Positions 12,401-20,274 are shown, counted from the first letter of the stretch. The stretch: DNA of 64,000 nt from Bacteroidota bacterium (GCA_023251535.1 JAHEYP010000004.1:90989-154988), one strand, 5' to 3'. Numbers and translations are program-made. The notes: generated by a model from the sequence alone, not told the origin.

Positions 12401-12560
12401 TGCAGTCACGGTAAAGCTTTACCGTAAATTTAAACCGACCCGTATTAGGCCCGGTTCGTTGGCATATCCATGTGATTTCACCTCCCATCAGGTGAGACCC
12501 ATAGCTGTCAACTACCCCTATTGTAAAAAACAGGAGTAAAATGGTTAATAATTTTTTCAT
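3465..12560 (-). CDS. Giant fibronectin-III-like repeat surface protein with T9SS type B (CHU_C) C-terminus
   Basis: 3,031 residues from the ATG at 12560; the frame extends 15 nt further only to a TTG. A signal peptide (MKKLLTILLLFFTIGVVDSYG) is followed by SHLMGGEITW, the conserved opening of many gliding-motility-associated Bacteroidota proteins. Residues to about 470 form a non-repeated head with a DEDGD motif. Then come about 13 tandem units, each a pair of FN3-like domains; units 4-9 are near identical and exactly 190 residues long. The last about 90 residues (FVPSAFTPGG ... NRWGQKVYES ... GTYVYTVRI) are the CHU_C/type B sorting domain, so the protein is exported by T9SS and attached to or released at the surface. 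Ligand unknown; adhesin, gliding or matrix roles are inference. It has its own promoter (12586-12616) and terminator. Confidence 0.9.
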   Translation of the reverse strand: MKKLLTILLLFFTIGVVDSYGSHLMGGEITWICQRTGPNTGRFKFTVKLYRDCNGITAPTSVTLTSNAPGLGAGVLCNQVSTLDLSPIGPGCPTCATPGGKPNAVLECIYESGFINISGVPPATGWYFAYFDCCRNAAITNLSNTGSGNFTLRALMFPYNASNTNPCYDTSPRFAERPQLATMIGNLTTYSANAVDEDGDSLHYDWGQPLDGTTYPGANYPFTGGYTYQTPLPNPAQNPLNQSASLDPNSGTVTFTPFTVGSYVTVTKVSSFRCGIKIAEVYREIQISLLASVNVANNVGVTVGNTPPDIDPVVLPPSFQVYGINQFVDTVFAGDTVRLPITAYDFEHVTTNPASTFQSVSFDVTGIELDATETANTGACPFPPCAYVDKAVPTPYTPAAASIQFTWVTDCNHLARTVGCIRLKNTYNFVVKALDNFCPSPSVNFYTFSVVVVAPPEMDPALIYCADVQPNGNVTLTWDIPSDTGVVDTNKYFHTHYIYRSVANGPFALLDSDSVITHLSYTDLTANANTGPIRYYMETKSGCDLRTRQQSDTISTMFLQVSQVGTNASLTWNPLNVPNPVGSHSKYYIYKETPVGSGTFVLLDSTSATTYLDPVTVCNDSINYYIRLHNDIRNCDSRSNIEGAQLQAAAPVINPPSLRCVSVLPNEDIQISWVGTTDTASYFSSYEVYHSLNLAGPYTLVGSVTNYAANTFTHVGAQGNSQPHYYHVTTKAGCDATTVTESTTTSANLCSMKLNLNNATVGFADLTWNAISTPLPVTSTSLYSVYRRVTPTVAWALRGTTANLTFRDTVTLCDTTIEYKVTIADASGCVSTSSDSAARFTSLGDIIPNPSLRCLAVQANGDVQLSWLAPTDPDNFFSKYEVYSSNNAAGPFVLVGTVNTYNAGGYLHVGAAANSGSKYYYVKTYSGCTGLADNGSTSDTLKTMYLTVNNATLGSAILTWNAMHNPALPSAAATYTIKKRATGIGGYTLVGTTSNLTYTDNISVCNDPLEYIVELTDNAPCTSVSNAANDIFTYQGNVVANPDLRCVSVQNNGQIILSFIPPAGASTNFNEYEIWRDDGTGFVKYDSVSTFAAVNYTDINANGNNQSYSYYMLSQSGCTGQVNSLANSQSLSSIYLTTTPVLGQANLNWTGLAATIPATSTTGQYDIYSSYNVGGALQLYGDTNKLVYSQPIVNCDTTLRYQIKLVDNSGCVSTSNVDTNDYTYVGNIINNPDLRCVSVQNNGQILLTYLAPSGSSAEFNEYEIWRDDGTGYVKYDSISTFANGTYTDINANGNSQSYGYYMLTQSGCTGQVNSVTNSQSLNSIYLTTTPVLGQANLNWTGIAASIPATSTTGQYDVYSSYNAGGSLQLYGDTNKLVYFQPIVNCDTTLRYQIKLVDNSGCISTSNVDTNDYTYIGNVINNPDLRCVSVQNNGQIVLNYLAPSGSSTDFNEYEIWRNDGTGFVKYDSVSTFANGTFTDINANGNNQSYGYYMLTQSGCTGQVNSTSNSQSLNSIYLTTTPVLGQANLNWTALSTPIPASSTTGQYDIFSSYNSGGSLQLYGDTNQLVYFQPIVNCDTTLRYQIKLVDNSGCISTSNVDTNDYTYIGNVINNPDLRCVSVQNNGQILLNFIPPAGSSADFNEFEIWRDNGAGYVKYDSISSYTATTYTDINANGNNQSYGYYMLTQSGCTGQVNSTSNSQSLNSIYLTTTSVLGQANLNWTALSTPIPATSTTGQYDVYSSYNALGSLQLYGDTNQLVYFQPISNCDTTLRYQIKLLDNSGCISTSNVDTNDYTYIGNVINNPDLRCVSVLNNGQILLNFIPPVGSSTDFNEFEIWRDNGAGYVKYDSISSYTATTYTDINANGNNQSYGYYMLTQSGCTGQVNSASNSQSLNSIYLTTTPVLGTANLNWTALSTPLPGTSVTGQYDIFTSYNPAGNLQILGDTNQLVYFEGINNCDTTLRHQVKVTDNSGCVSVSNVDTNLFTYIGNVINNPDLRCVSVLNNGQIELSFIPPSGSNVNFNEYEIWRDNGSGYVKYDSVSTFGAVNYTDINANGNNQAYGYYMLTQSGCTGQVNSTSNSQSLNSIYLTTTPVLGTANLNWTALASPLPGSSTTGQYDVYSSYNSAGTLQLYGDTAQLLYSQPISNCDTTLRYQIKVVDNSGCISSSNVDTNLYTYIGNVINNPEMRCVTVNSPSGQTQLTWVNPTPTSWINFNQYNVYRNTGSGFTLVDSVQSNVITSYTDVNANGNNGSVSYYLVTKSGCTGQVDNGTLGNTISSLYLKVTGGNTSTATLNWNAPSSPLLPTSSGSYLVERQQPAGTGTWTNAGTVTTTSFTEPLTLCIDSVNYRVSINDNIGCTSMSNYDGETFVDHTIPVSPSLRCASVQTNGDVVLNWVAPVDTGMKFGSYLIYSSNNVNGPFNAIQNITNYNTLTYTHVGANAQNQNVYYYILTKTACGGEVSPVSDTLKTMKVNVINNNGVAVIRWNPLHDPELTTATQSYNVHKEYPTGVWNVIGTTTAPDYIWYDTINVCSAIINYYVSTGDALGCGSNSSTDGDLFKDITKPTVSLLDTVSIDTATQSIVSISWLPSPSGDVEGYILYHFNGASWDSIGAVHGINANNFQITDPSVQAGPQLYSITAYDSCLNRSNIGSAHSTLFLKAKLDVCKYAIDLQWNPYINMVGGVAQYNVYASENGGPFTLIASVPSNNITYSHNTLNNHSYYCYYVQAVGNVAGRTSTSTRACATADLLTLPTYGYLRKATVIDDRRVIVTAFVDTTDQPDVSKYKLQRAFDKAGPFSTVGVQAYTGSPDLTFADFTARTDQYSYYYRLVTVDSCGNEVLKSNMARTILLSGQARYNLTNELKFNDYSEWLGGVNNYALFRKVDDVWQTAPAAILPFGQQTYMDDVSSIYQTSGKFCYRIEAYEGAGNMYGYTDTSSSNEFCLIQEPHLFVPSAFTPGGKNTIFKPEYIYIDAKNYFFVVFNRWGQKVYESRVPGEGWNGEFDGKIAPEGTYVYTVRIFGTNGQEIEKSGSVTLLR
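6001..9430 (-). repeat. In-gene tandem repeat, exact 570-bp period (190 aa)
   Basis: The conserved NPDLRCVSV-encoding anchor recurs at 6001, 6571, 7141, 7711, 8281, 8851 and 9421, every interval exactly 570 bp. Each unit holds two domains: one running from LRC to QSGCTGQV, the other from IYLTT to DNSGC. Flanking units toward both ends are diverged and slightly different in length (about 576 bp), so the centre has been recently amplified or homogenised. Confidence 0.95.
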
Positions 12561-12585
12561 AGTTGTTTTGGTCAAGCGTGTAGGC

Positions 12586-12616
12586 CAAACTTATGAAGAA
12601 ATTATTAAATGTGCAA
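12586..12616 (-). promoter_or_regulatory. Promoter of the giant cargo gene (TTG-N20-TAAGTTTG)
   Basis: On the minus strand TTG (12616-12614), a 20-nt spacer and TAAGTTTG (12593-12586) match the Bacteroidota housekeeping promoter. It sits in the short gap after the M16 peptidase stop (12623) and predicts transcription starting near 12580, about 20 nt before the ATG at 12560. Confidence 0.75.
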
Positions 12617-12622
12617 AAAAAA

Positions 12623-13894
12623 TTACGGTCCTGCTACAACCTCTGTAAACGAGGTTTGGTCGAGGTGTTTTTGAGCACATTCAAGTAACTTTTCCGGGGT
12701 GATATCGGCTAAAGTAGTAAGGTATTGTTCTAAGTGACTGTTTGTTAGTGAGTTAAGGTAAAGTGACTTCTGTCTGTCTGCTAACGCAAATGGCCCGTCA
12801 ATACTTCTTTGGAAGGCTCCGAATAAATAGTTTTTAACTAATTGGAGTTCTTCTGTTGGTATTTTTTCGTTTCTCAAACGCTCGGTTTCAAAGTAAATTT
12901 CCTTTATGGCGTCCTTACAAACGTCAGATCCGACTTCCGTTGATATGAAAAAGTAACCGTCGTTTAGGTTGGTTGCTAACCCTGATCCGATACCGTATGT
13001 ATATCCTTTATCTTCCCGAATGTTCGACATCAACCTCGATCCGAAATAGCCACCTAGAACTGTGTTTAATATCGAAAAACTGAAATAATCGGGGTGTTTA
13101 CGATTAAACATTTTTTTACCAATCCTTATGGCTGATTGAACACTGTCTTTTTTAGTTATATATATCTTTTCAGGATTTAATATAATTTCTGATTTGATAT
13201 TTGATCCTTCGTTTTTACTGAATCCAAGATTTTTTATTAGTTCTTTTATTGACTCAATATTTTCGTTGGTAAACTTTCCAGCTACAACAACAGCTTTTAA
13301 TCCTTTTTTATATCGCTCGTTATAGAATGTCGCTAATGTTTCATGACTTAAAGCATCATAGTGTTCTGGTTTTACCATTTTACCAACTATCGTACTTTCT
13401 CCATAAATGGCATTTAAGAAATTTCTTCTTGCCAGAAAATCTACTTTATTTAAACTAACAGCTAGCCTTTGTTTTCCTTGCGTAGCAAATGTTGAAATTT
13501 CGTTTTTGTCGAAATTCGGTTCACTTACAATGGTATGAAAAATCGGAAGCGTTTGGTCGATGAATTTGCTGAGAGAGTAGAGTGTAACCGAAGCGAAGTC
13601 GTTGCCACAGTCTGTTTGGAAATAGGCTCCATACATATCAAGCATTTCTGCTATTTGAGCTGATGAATAGATGCCACTTCCTTCATCTAACATATCGTTA
13701 GTAGCATTCGCTATTAATGGTGCAGTTGAATAATTGATCCCAGCATCAAAAACAAGTTCTACTTTTATTACATCTTGGGTTCCTAAATTTACTTTGAATA
13801 ATGGAATGCCATTCTCCAATGTGGTGATTTCAGGCTCCGGAATATTGATTTTTTCCGGTTTAGGGATTTCGGGTGATATGGTTCTGTTAAGCAT
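12623..13894 (-). CDS. M16 family peptidase-like protein, non-catalytic subunit type
   Basis: 423 residues with the M16 (pitrilysin/insulinase-like) fold: an N-terminal LFKVNLGTQDVIKVELVF strand segment and the C-terminal substrate-binding motif NSVLGGYFGSRL-like stretch (NTVLGGYFGSRLMSNIREDKGYTYGIGS). The zinc-binding HxxEH is absent; at the equivalent place the sequence reads ATNDMLDEGSG. It therefore resembles the regulatory partner of two-subunit M16B peptidases. Its ATG lies inside the end of the catalytic paralogue (8-nt overlap), implying translational coupling and a heterodimer. No signal peptide is evident, so a cytoplasmic location is likely, although M16 pairs in this phylum vary. 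Substrate unknown. Confidence 0.88.
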   Translation of the reverse strand: MLNRTISPEIPKPEKINIPEPEITTLENGIPLFKVNLGTQDVIKVELVFDAGINYSTAPLIANATNDMLDEGSGIYSSAQIAEMLDMYGAYFQTDCGNDFASVTLYSLSKFIDQTLPIFHTIVSEPNFDKNEISTFATQGKQRLAVSLNKVDFLARRNFLNAIYGESTIVGKMVKPEHYDALSHETLATFYNERYKKGLKAVVVAGKFTNENIESIKELIKNLGFSKNEGSNIKSEIILNPEKIYITKKDSVQSAIRIGKKMFNRKHPDYFSFSILNTVLGGYFGSRLMSNIREDKGYTYGIGSGLATNLNDGYFFISTEVGSDVCKDAIKEIYFETERLRNEKIPTEELQLVKNYLFGAFQRSIDGPFALADRQKSLYLNSLTNSHLEQYLTTLADITPEKLLECAQKHLDQTSFTEVVAGP

Positions 13895-15128
13895 GTTGTT
13901 TAGCCTGATATCTTAAAATTGAACAATTTGATTTTACTAGTATTCTTTTAGCAATGGCCTTAATTTGGTTACTGCTAACTGAATTATATAGATTTTCTTG
14001 TTGGTTCGCCAAGTCTGCATTCCCCAGCATTTCAAAGTAGGCTAGGTTGAGTGCTTTGTTGCCAATACTCATTTCTGAAAATACCAAAGATGCTAGTGCT
14101 TTGTTTTTAACTTTCACTAATTCGGTTTCCGAAACATCTGTTTTTGCAGTTTCTAATATGTCGAAGATTGCCTTCTCTGCTATTTCAATGGAAATTCCGT
14201 TGACTAATTTGCCTTCTACTACAAATAAGCTTTCGTCGAGTTCGCCCATCATATAAGCCCCAATATCAGTGAATAATTTTTGCTCTTTTACCAATAGTTG
14301 ATACATCCTAGATGATTTTCCTCTCGATAAAACATCTGATAATAAGTCAGTTGCATAAAAATCGGCATCGTACCTTGAACAACAATGAAAGGCGAAATAA
14401 ATATGGTCGGTTGGAACATCATTGCTGACATTTAACTCTCTCATTTCGGTCTGTGCTGGTTCCTTTGGAAGGTTTCTTGTAGGGACATTAACCGCAGGAA
14501 TAGGATCGAACCATTTGTTACACAATTCTTTAGCTCTTTCTAAACTGCAATTTCCAGCAATTGTCAATACTGCATTGTTGGGCGCATACCATTTCTTGAA
14601 GAAAGCTTTTACATCTTCTAAAGTTGCTTCTTCAATATGCTCCGTTACCTTTCCGATGGTTGCCCATTGGTAGGGATGTACTTTATATGCTAAGGGACGA
14701 AGTTTTAACCATACATCGCCATAAGGTTGATTTAAATAGCGTTGTTTGAATTCTTCAATTACTACATTTCGTTGCACTTCTAAACTTTTCTCAGTAAATG
14801 CTAGGCTCAGCATCCTGTCTGATTCTAACCAAAAAGCAGTCTCTAAATTGGTAGCAGGTATTGTTAGATAATAGTTGGTGATATCGTTGTTTGTAAAGGC
14901 ATTGTTTTCTCCACCAGCAAGTTGCAATGGTTCGTCATAATTCGGGATATTGATAGAACCTCCAAACATTAGGTGCTCGAATAAATGCGCAAATCCTGTT
15001 TTGTCGGGGTCTTCATCCCTAGCACCAACTTTATAAAGTATATTTAATGCAACCAATGGTGTGCTATTGTCCTCGTGAACAATGACAGTAAGCCCATTAT
15101 CGAGTGTAAATTTTTCGTAGTGTAACAT
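13887..15128 (-). CDS. M16 family zinc peptidase, catalytic subunit
   Basis: 413 residues. The inverted zinc motif HxxEH is intact at residues 48-52 (FAHLFEHLMFGG), and the third zinc ligand is expected in the downstream NVVIEEFKQRY helix, both as in processing-peptidase-like M16B enzymes. The second half carries the second M16 lobe. It starts at an ATG 6 nt after the stop of the upstream nitronate monooxygenase-like gene and overlaps the non-catalytic partner by 8 nt, so four genes (16688 to 12623) look like one operon. Function: zinc endopeptidase acting on peptides or unfolded segments; the real substrate cannot be read from sequence. Confidence 0.93.
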   Translation of the reverse strand: MLHYEKFTLDNGLTVIVHEDNSTPLVALNILYKVGARDEDPDKTGFAHLFEHLMFGGSINIPNYDEPLQLAGGENNAFTNNDITNYYLTIPATNLETAFWLESDRMLSLAFTEKSLEVQRNVVIEEFKQRYLNQPYGDVWLKLRPLAYKVHPYQWATIGKVTEHIEEATLEDVKAFFKKWYAPNNAVLTIAGNCSLERAKELCNKWFDPIPAVNVPTRNLPKEPAQTEMRELNVSNDVPTDHIYFAFHCCSRYDADFYATDLLSDVLSRGKSSRMYQLLVKEQKLFTDIGAYMMGELDESLFVVEGKLVNGISIEIAEKAIFDILETAKTDVSETELVKVKNKALASLVFSEMSIGNKALNLAYFEMLGNADLANQQENLYNSVSSNQIKAIAKRILVKSNCSILRYQAKQHA

Positions 15129-15133
15129 ATTAT

Positions 15134-16084
15134 TTAGTCTGCGTTAATGGCAGCAATTTGTTTTTGTGTTTTAATGAAATCATTCCAAATTTCTCGAACA
15201 ATTTCTCCTGCTGGTTTTACTCCATTGATGTTGGCTGAAACTTGTCCGATTTCTAATTCTCCTTCATCGAGATCACCTTCGAACATTCCTTTTTTCGCTC
15301 GTGCACGACCTAGAATTTCTTTGATTTCTTCCAAACTCGCGCCTCGTTCTTCTGCTGCTTCAATTTCTTTATAGAACTTGTTTTTTATTAATCGTACCGG
15401 AGTAAGTTCTTTCATTGTCAGCAATGTATCTCCTTCTTTACTATTGACGATTATATTTTTGAAATTTTCATGTGCAGATGATTCTTGGCTAGTCACAAAT
15501 CTTGAGCCTATTTGAACTGCTTCAGCTCCTAATGCAAAGCATGCCATCATTGCTCTTCCATCACCAATTCCACCTGCTGCAATTACCGGAATTTTCACAG
15601 TGTCTTTTATTAACGGAATCAAACAAAGTGTAGTTGTTTCTTCTCTACCATTATGTCCTCCAGCTTCAAATCCTTCTGCAACAATTGCATCAACTCCCGC
15701 TGCCTCAGCTTTTAGTGCAAACTTCGTATTCGCAATTACATGAACAACAATAATTCCTTGATCTTTTAGGTGTTTTGTCCAAGTTGCAGGATTTCCAGCA
15801 GATGTGAAAACTATTGGTACTTTCTCTTCAATTATTATGGCTACATGTTCGTTTATATTCGGATATAGCAATGGCAAATTCACTGCAAAAGGATGATTCG
15901 TAGCCGCTTTACATTTCTGAATATGCTCTCGTAAAACTTCAGGATACATTGATCCCGCACCAATAATTCCAAGTCCTCCGGCATTACTTACCGCTGATGC
16001 TAATTTCCAACCGCTGCACCAAATCATTCCTGCTTGGATAATCGGAAATTTGATTTTAAATAATTCAGTAATTCTGTTTTTCAT
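15134..16084 (-). CDS. Nitronate monooxygenase / FabK-like flavin oxidoreductase
   Basis: 316 residues forming an FMN-binding TIM barrel of the 2-nitropropane dioxygenase family. Visible motifs are PIIQAGMIWCSG at the N-terminus, AEGFEAGGHNG with the conserved active-site His at residue 144, and the phosphate-binding AAGGIGDGRAMMACFALGAEAVQIGSRF. The same family includes FabK, the flavin enoyl-ACP reductase, which has a similar GGHxG motif, so substrate (alkyl nitronates versus enoyl-ACP) is undecided. No fatty-acid synthesis genes are nearby. It lies 10 nt downstream of the SanA-like gene and 5 nt upstream of the M16 pair, in the same transcription unit. Confidence 0.85.
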   Translation of the reverse strand: MKNRITELFKIKFPIIQAGMIWCSGWKLASAVSNAGGLGIIGAGSMYPEVLREHIQKCKAATNHPFAVNLPLLYPNINEHVAIIIEEKVPIVFTSAGNPATWTKHLKDQGIIVVHVIANTKFALKAEAAGVDAIVAEGFEAGGHNGREETTTLCLIPLIKDTVKIPVIAAGGIGDGRAMMACFALGAEAVQIGSRFVTSQESSAHENFKNIIVNSKEGDTLLTMKELTPVRLIKNKFYKEIEAAEERGASLEEIKEILGRARAKKGMFEGDLDEGELEIGQVSANINGVKPAGEIVREIWNDFIKTQKQIAAINAD

Positions 16085-16094
16085 CTTTGCATTT

Positions 16095-16688
16095 TTATTG
16101 CATTAATATGTCATAACGAGCCTTCATTCGGGCAAGCATTTCTCTTACAATAAACCAACGCGGAGTGCCATAGGGATTGCCATCAGCAATGATTCCTTCC
16201 GCTTTTAATCCCGTTTTTTCAGCTAACCACAAAGCCCTAAATAGATGCTCTTTTTGACTGATAATGATAACGGGATTATGTTTATAATGTTCATCGTACA
16301 TTCGAATTGTCTCGTAAGTGTCGGCACTTCCATTATCCAAAACCATCACTGTTGAATCTACCCCTCTGAGCAGCAAATCTTTCCGCATGTCAATGGCTTC
16401 GTTATAATGATGTCCGTCGGCTATTCCACTTAGGATGATTTTTAATTGTGGTTGTGACTTATGCAATTCAGCGGTTTTACTCATTCTACCTAGAAAGAAA
16501 TAATTCGGACGACGTCCATTCGGATAATCTCTTCCTGCACCCGGAACAAGGACGTAAGTTCCCGGTTTTATGTCTGAATCTACATCAATCAGGTGACTAC
16601 GGCCACATTGCTCAAAACTGAAATAGTTAATCACTATTACCAGTAAAAGTAAAGTCGTCAGCGTTAAAGCTGATTTCACCAATATCAT
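16095..16688 (-). CDS. SanA/YdcF-like DUF218 membrane protein
   Basis: 197 residues: one N-terminal membrane helix (residues about 5-25), then a DUF218 domain: YVLVPGAGRDYPNGRRPNYFFLGRM, ILSGIADGHHYNEA, DNGSADTYETIRM and VIIISQKEHLFRALWLAEK. The family member SanA is linked to envelope barrier function in enterobacteria, and ElyC to peptidoglycan/lipid-carrier metabolism; the biochemical activity is not established. It is the first gene of a four-gene minus-strand operon and is divergent from the sugar nucleotidyltransferase at 16883. A second, more SanA-like paralogue lies at 36712-37422. Confidence 0.82.
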   Translation of the reverse strand: MILVKSALTLTTLLLLVIVINYFSFEQCGRSHLIDVDSDIKPGTYVLVPGAGRDYPNGRRPNYFFLGRMSKTAELHKSQPQLKIILSGIADGHHYNEAIDMRKDLLLRGVDSTVMVLDNGSADTYETIRMYDEHYKHNPVIIISQKEHLFRALWLAEKTGLKAEGIIADGNPYGTPRWFIVREMLARMKARYDILMQ

Positions 16689-16882
16689 GCTACGAAATTA
16701 GTTGAATGTTAGCATTAATTAGGGAGAAATAGGGTAGGTTGTTTTTTAATTTCAATAGGGCATTGTTAATTAGTTTTATCTGTGATATCTGTAAATTTTC
16801 CGTGAACATTACAACACAGTTGAAAAGAAGTGATAATTCGAGCGATTTCTTCTTTTGATTTTGTTAATTTTACCCACTCATT

Positions 16883-17878
16883 ATGAAGATAATTATCCCT
16901 GTAGCCGGTATTGGTAGTAAGCTTAGGCCCCATACTCATACGCAACCAAAAGCCCTGGTTCCGGTAGCCGGTAAACCAATTTTGTCGCATATCGTCGATT
17001 ACCTCATTGAAGGCGGTAATAAGGAGTTCATTTTTATTATCGGTTATTTAGGTGATAAGATCGAGGATTATGTCAAAACCAAATATCCTTCGTTAAAAGC
17101 TTCTTTCGTGGTGCAAGAACCTCGTGAGGGAACCGGACATGCTGTTTGGTTGGCACGAGATCTTGTGAAAGACGGCGATGAATTATTAATTGTTTTGGGT
17201 GATACTATTATCGATTACGATTTGCGTACACTATTGTCGATGGAATACTCTGCTTTGGGTGTAAAGAAAGTTGATGACCCTCGCCAATTTGGTGTTGCCG
17301 AAATTGATGATAAAGGATTTATTACTAAACTCGATGAAAAGCCTTCTATCCCGAAATCTAATTTAGCTTTAGTAGGGATTTACCGACTGAAAAATGGTGG
17401 TAAATTGATGGAAGCATTAGATCATATCATCCGGAATGATATGCGTCAAAATGATGAGTTCCATTTAACAATGGGCATTCAGCGGTTAATTACAAACGGT
17501 GAAAAAATTGGAACTTTTCAAGTAGGAAACTGGTTCGATTGCGGTGGTAAAGCAAATCTCTTAGAAACAAATGCGACATTGCTGAAACGTAATGCTGATG
17601 TGAATAAACAACGTTATCATTACAATAATACCATTATAATTCCTCCTGTAAGCATAGCTCCAAATTGTGATATCAGCGATTCCATTATTGGTCCGAATGT
17701 TTCGATAGGCGAAAATACTATTATCCGACATTCTATTTTAAGTGATTCGATTATTGGATCATATTCTCAATTAGAGACAGCCATTTTACATCAAAGTGTT
17801 ATTGGTAGTGATGCTTATTTGAAAGGATTAAGCCAAAGCTTGAATATCGGTGACAGTACCGAGATAGATTTCAGTTAA
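16883..17878 (+). CDS. Sugar-1-phosphate nucleotidyltransferase with left-handed beta-helix tail
   Basis: 331 residues. The N-terminus ([32 protein letters not shown]) is the NTP-binding signature of NDP-sugar pyrophosphorylases; the loop GxGxxLRP and the Lys of QPKALVPV contact the nucleotide and sugar phosphate. Residues about 240-320 show hexapeptide-like repeats ([18 protein letters not shown] ... IIGSYSQLE) forming a left-handed beta-helix. It activates a sugar (glucose- or mannose-1-phosphate are the usual candidates) for glycan synthesis. Exact sugar and nucleotide cannot be told. It is followed 28 nt later by glyA on the same strand. Confidence 0.88.
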   Translation: MKIIIPVAGIGSKLRPHTHTQPKALVPVAGKPILSHIVDYLIEGGNKEFIFIIGYLGDKIEDYVKTKYPSLKASFVVQEPREGTGHAVWLARDLVKDGDELLIVLGDTIIDYDLRTLLSMEYSALGVKKVDDPRQFGVAEIDDKGFITKLDEKPSIPKSNLALVGIYRLKNGGKLMEALDHIIRNDMRQNDEFHLTMGIQRLITNGEKIGTFQVGNWFDCGGKANLLETNATLLKRNADVNKQRYHYNNTIIIPPVSIAPNCDISDSIIGPNVSIGENTIIRHSILSDSIIGSYSQLETAILHQSVIGSDAYLKGLSQSLNIGDSTEIDFS

Positions 17879-17906
17879 AAAAAATAAATACAGAATATAT
17901 ACAATT

Positions 17907-19178
17907 ATGATTACGAAAGATACCCGCATTTTCAGCCTGATCAATAAGGAATTGAAACGTCAACGACACGGGATTGAATTAATTGCTTCCGAGAATTTTG
18001 TATCGAAGCAAGTTATGCAGGCAATGGGTTCTTGCCTAACTAATAAATACGCTGAAGGATTGCCAGGAAAGCGTTACTACGGTGGTTGTGAGATCGTAGA
18101 TCAAATTGAACAAATTGCTATTGATCGTGCAAAGGAATTGTTTGGAGCTGTTTGGGCAAACGTTCAACCGCATTCCGGAGCTCAAGCCAATGCTGCTGTA
18201 ATGTTAGCGGTATTGAAAGCAGGTGATAAAATCATGGGATTCGATTTATCGCATGGTGGACATTTAACCCATGGCTCTCCTGTGAATTTCAGTGGTAAAT
18301 TTTACCAAACTTGTTTCTATGGTGTTGAGAAAGCTACTGGCTTGATTAATTATGATAAGTTAGAAGCTACTGCGAAAAAAGAAAAACCTCAATTAATTAT
18401 TTGTGGAGCATCTGCTTATTCTCGTGACTGGGATTATGCTCGTTTAAGGAAGATCGCCGATAAAGTTGGAGCTTTATTACTTGGTGATATTTCGCATCCT
18501 TCAGGTCTAATTGCTAAAGGTATTTTAAATGATCCATTACCTCATTGTCATATTGTAACTACTACTACGCACAAAACTTTACGTGGGCCTCGCGGTGGAC
18601 TAATCATGATGGGAAAAGATTTTCCTAATCCATTCGGATTAACAACTCCTAAAGGCGAGATTAGGTCGATGAGTTCTTTATTGGATGCTGCCGTATTCCC
18701 TGGAACACAAGGTGGACCATTAGAACACGTTATTGCGGCAAAAGCAATTGCCTTCGGTGAAGCGTTGACTGATGAATATTTGAAATATACAATTCAGGTG
18801 GTAAGAAATGCTAAAGCTATGGCTGCAGCTTTTAATGAGAAAGGGTATCAAATTATTTCTGGAGGAACTGATAATCACATGATGCTTATCGACCTTCGCA
18901 ATAAAAATATTTCGGGTAAACAAGCCGAAAATGCTTTGGTTCTGGCCGATATCACCATCAACAAAAACATGGTTCCTTTCGATGATAAGAGTCCATTTGT
19001 TACTAGCGGAATTCGTATCGGTACTGCAGCTATTACAAGCCGTGGTATGAAAGAAGCTCAGATGAAAACGATTGTAAAATTGATCGATAAAGTACTAATG
19101 AATCACGATAATGAAAAGGTGATCATGAAAGTTCGTGATGAAGTCAATAAGTTTATGGAGAAATATCCTTTGTACTAG
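17907..19178 (+). CDS. glyA: Serine hydroxymethyltransferase
   Basis: 423 residues, full length for the bacterial enzyme. Interconverts serine and glycine with tetrahydrofolate, supplying one-carbon units in the cytoplasm. The PLP-binding segment [14 protein letters not shown] is intact with the Schiff-base Lys at residue 223; the N-terminal [12 protein letters not shown] and [15 protein letters not shown] motifs that bind substrate and folate are present, as is the [17 protein letters not shown] loop. It follows the nucleotidyltransferase by 28 nt and may be cotranscribed with it. Nothing unusual. Confidence 0.98.
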   Translation: MITKDTRIFSLINKELKRQRHGIELIASENFVSKQVMQAMGSCLTNKYAEGLPGKRYYGGCEIVDQIEQIAIDRAKELFGAVWANVQPHSGAQANAAVMLAVLKAGDKIMGFDLSHGGHLTHGSPVNFSGKFYQTCFYGVEKATGLINYDKLEATAKKEKPQLIICGASAYSRDWDYARLRKIADKVGALLLGDISHPSGLIAKGILNDPLPHCHIVTTTTHKTLRGPRGGLIMMGKDFPNPFGLTTPKGEIRSMSSLLDAAVFPGTQGGPLEHVIAAKAIAFGEALTDEYLKYTIQVVRNAKAMAAAFNEKGYQIISGGTDNHMMLIDLRNKNISGKQAENALVLADITINKNMVPFDDKSPFVTSGIRIGTAAITSRGMKEAQMKTIVKLIDKVLMNHDNEKVIMKVRDEVNKFMEKYPLY

Positions 19179-19233
19179 AATTCAGTACAATACTATTAAG
19201 TGATTTTCGTTTCTTAAAACTAACCGCTAACCT

Positions 19234-20271
19234 ATGAGATTGAAATATTTCGCAATTCTTCTGTTTGTTTTTTCATCTGTTGTCGTTTTCGGACAATCGG
19301 GTGGGGACAATACGTTTGAGTTTTTAAATCTCGTTAGTCCTGCTCGTTCAGCAGGCTTAGGTGGTAATGCAATTGCAACACATGCTGACGATGTATCATT
19401 GGCGCTGCAAAATCCTTCGCAGTTACAGCCTTATATGCATCGTCAGCTTTCTATCAGCTATGTAGGACATGTTGCAGGAATTAAGTTCGGCGATGTTATC
19501 TACGCTCATAACTTAAATAAATTCGGGACTATAGCCGGATTTTTACATTTTGTGAATTATGGCACCTTTAAAGAAACCGATGAAACTAGTATGGAAATCG
19601 GAAGTTTTAAAGCAAGTGAAAATGCAGTAGGAGTAACGTGGAGTAAAGCATTAGACAGCAACCTATATATTGGAACTACCTTAAAGGGTATTTTCTCGAA
19701 TATGGGACTAGGAAATACATCTAATGGAGTTGCAGCGGATGTTGCATTGACTTATTACAATCCCGATAAACTTTTCTGTGCAACCTTGGTAGCAAAGAAT
19801 TTCGGCACGCAAATAAAGAAATATGATGGAGCCGAAAAAGAAGATTTGCCTTTTGAAATTCAGGCTGGAATATCAAAGAAATTGTTGAATGCTCCTTTCA
19901 GATTTTCGTTAATCGGGCAGCAATTGCAGAAGTTTGATATCACCTATAAAGACCCAAATCAAAACGGAATTGATCCTTTAACAGGTGAAAATAAAGTGGA
20001 GAATATTACACTTGGCGACAAACTAATCCGCCATGCCATATTGAATGTGGAAATATTATTCACGAAGAATTTTAATGTTCGATTAGGATATAATTTCCTG
20101 CGTCGTAAGGAACTGGCTTTGTCGGAAAAGAAAGGCCTTGCTGGAGTAACTGCGGGTGTCGGATTTAAAATTAGTAAGTTCCAGTTTTCGTACGCGAAAA
20201 GCGTATATGTACCATTCGATGGAAGCAATCACTTTACCATCAGCACCAACTTCGGCGACTTCCTAAAATAA
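19234..20271 (+). CDS. porQ: Type IX secretion system protein PorQ
   Basis: 345 residues with a signal peptide (cleavage near VVFGQ). The mature start SGGDNTFEFLNLVSPARSAGLGGNAIATHADDVSLALQNPSQL matches the PorV/PorQ/FadL-like outer-membrane barrel family; the FLNL...RSAGLGG signature and length point to PorQ. PorQ works with PorU/PorV/PorZ in the T9SS attachment complex, which cleaves C-terminal sorting domains and links cargo to the surface. This fits the several T9SS cargo genes in the window. It is 55 nt after glyA and convergent with smpB with almost no gap. Distinguishing PorQ from other PorV-family barrels is the main uncertainty. Confidence 0.85.
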   Translation: MRLKYFAILLFVFSSVVVFGQSGGDNTFEFLNLVSPARSAGLGGNAIATHADDVSLALQNPSQLQPYMHRQLSISYVGHVAGIKFGDVIYAHNLNKFGTIAGFLHFVNYGTFKETDETSMEIGSFKASENAVGVTWSKALDSNLYIGTTLKGIFSNMGLGNTSNGVAADVALTYYNPDKLFCATLVAKNFGTQIKKYDGAEKEDLPFEIQAGISKKLLNAPFRFSLIGQQLQKFDITYKDPNQNGIDPLTGENKVENITLGDKLIRHAILNVEILFTKNFNVRLGYNFLRRKELALSEKKGLAGVTAGVGFKISKFQFSYAKSVYVPFDGSNHFTISTNFGDFLK

Positions 20272-20274
20272 TAT

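Noticed and set aside
16766..16990. Minus-strand 74-codon frame between the SanA-like and nucleotidyltransferase genes
   Set aside because: It overlaps the conserved nucleotidyltransferase N-terminus and has no features of its own.
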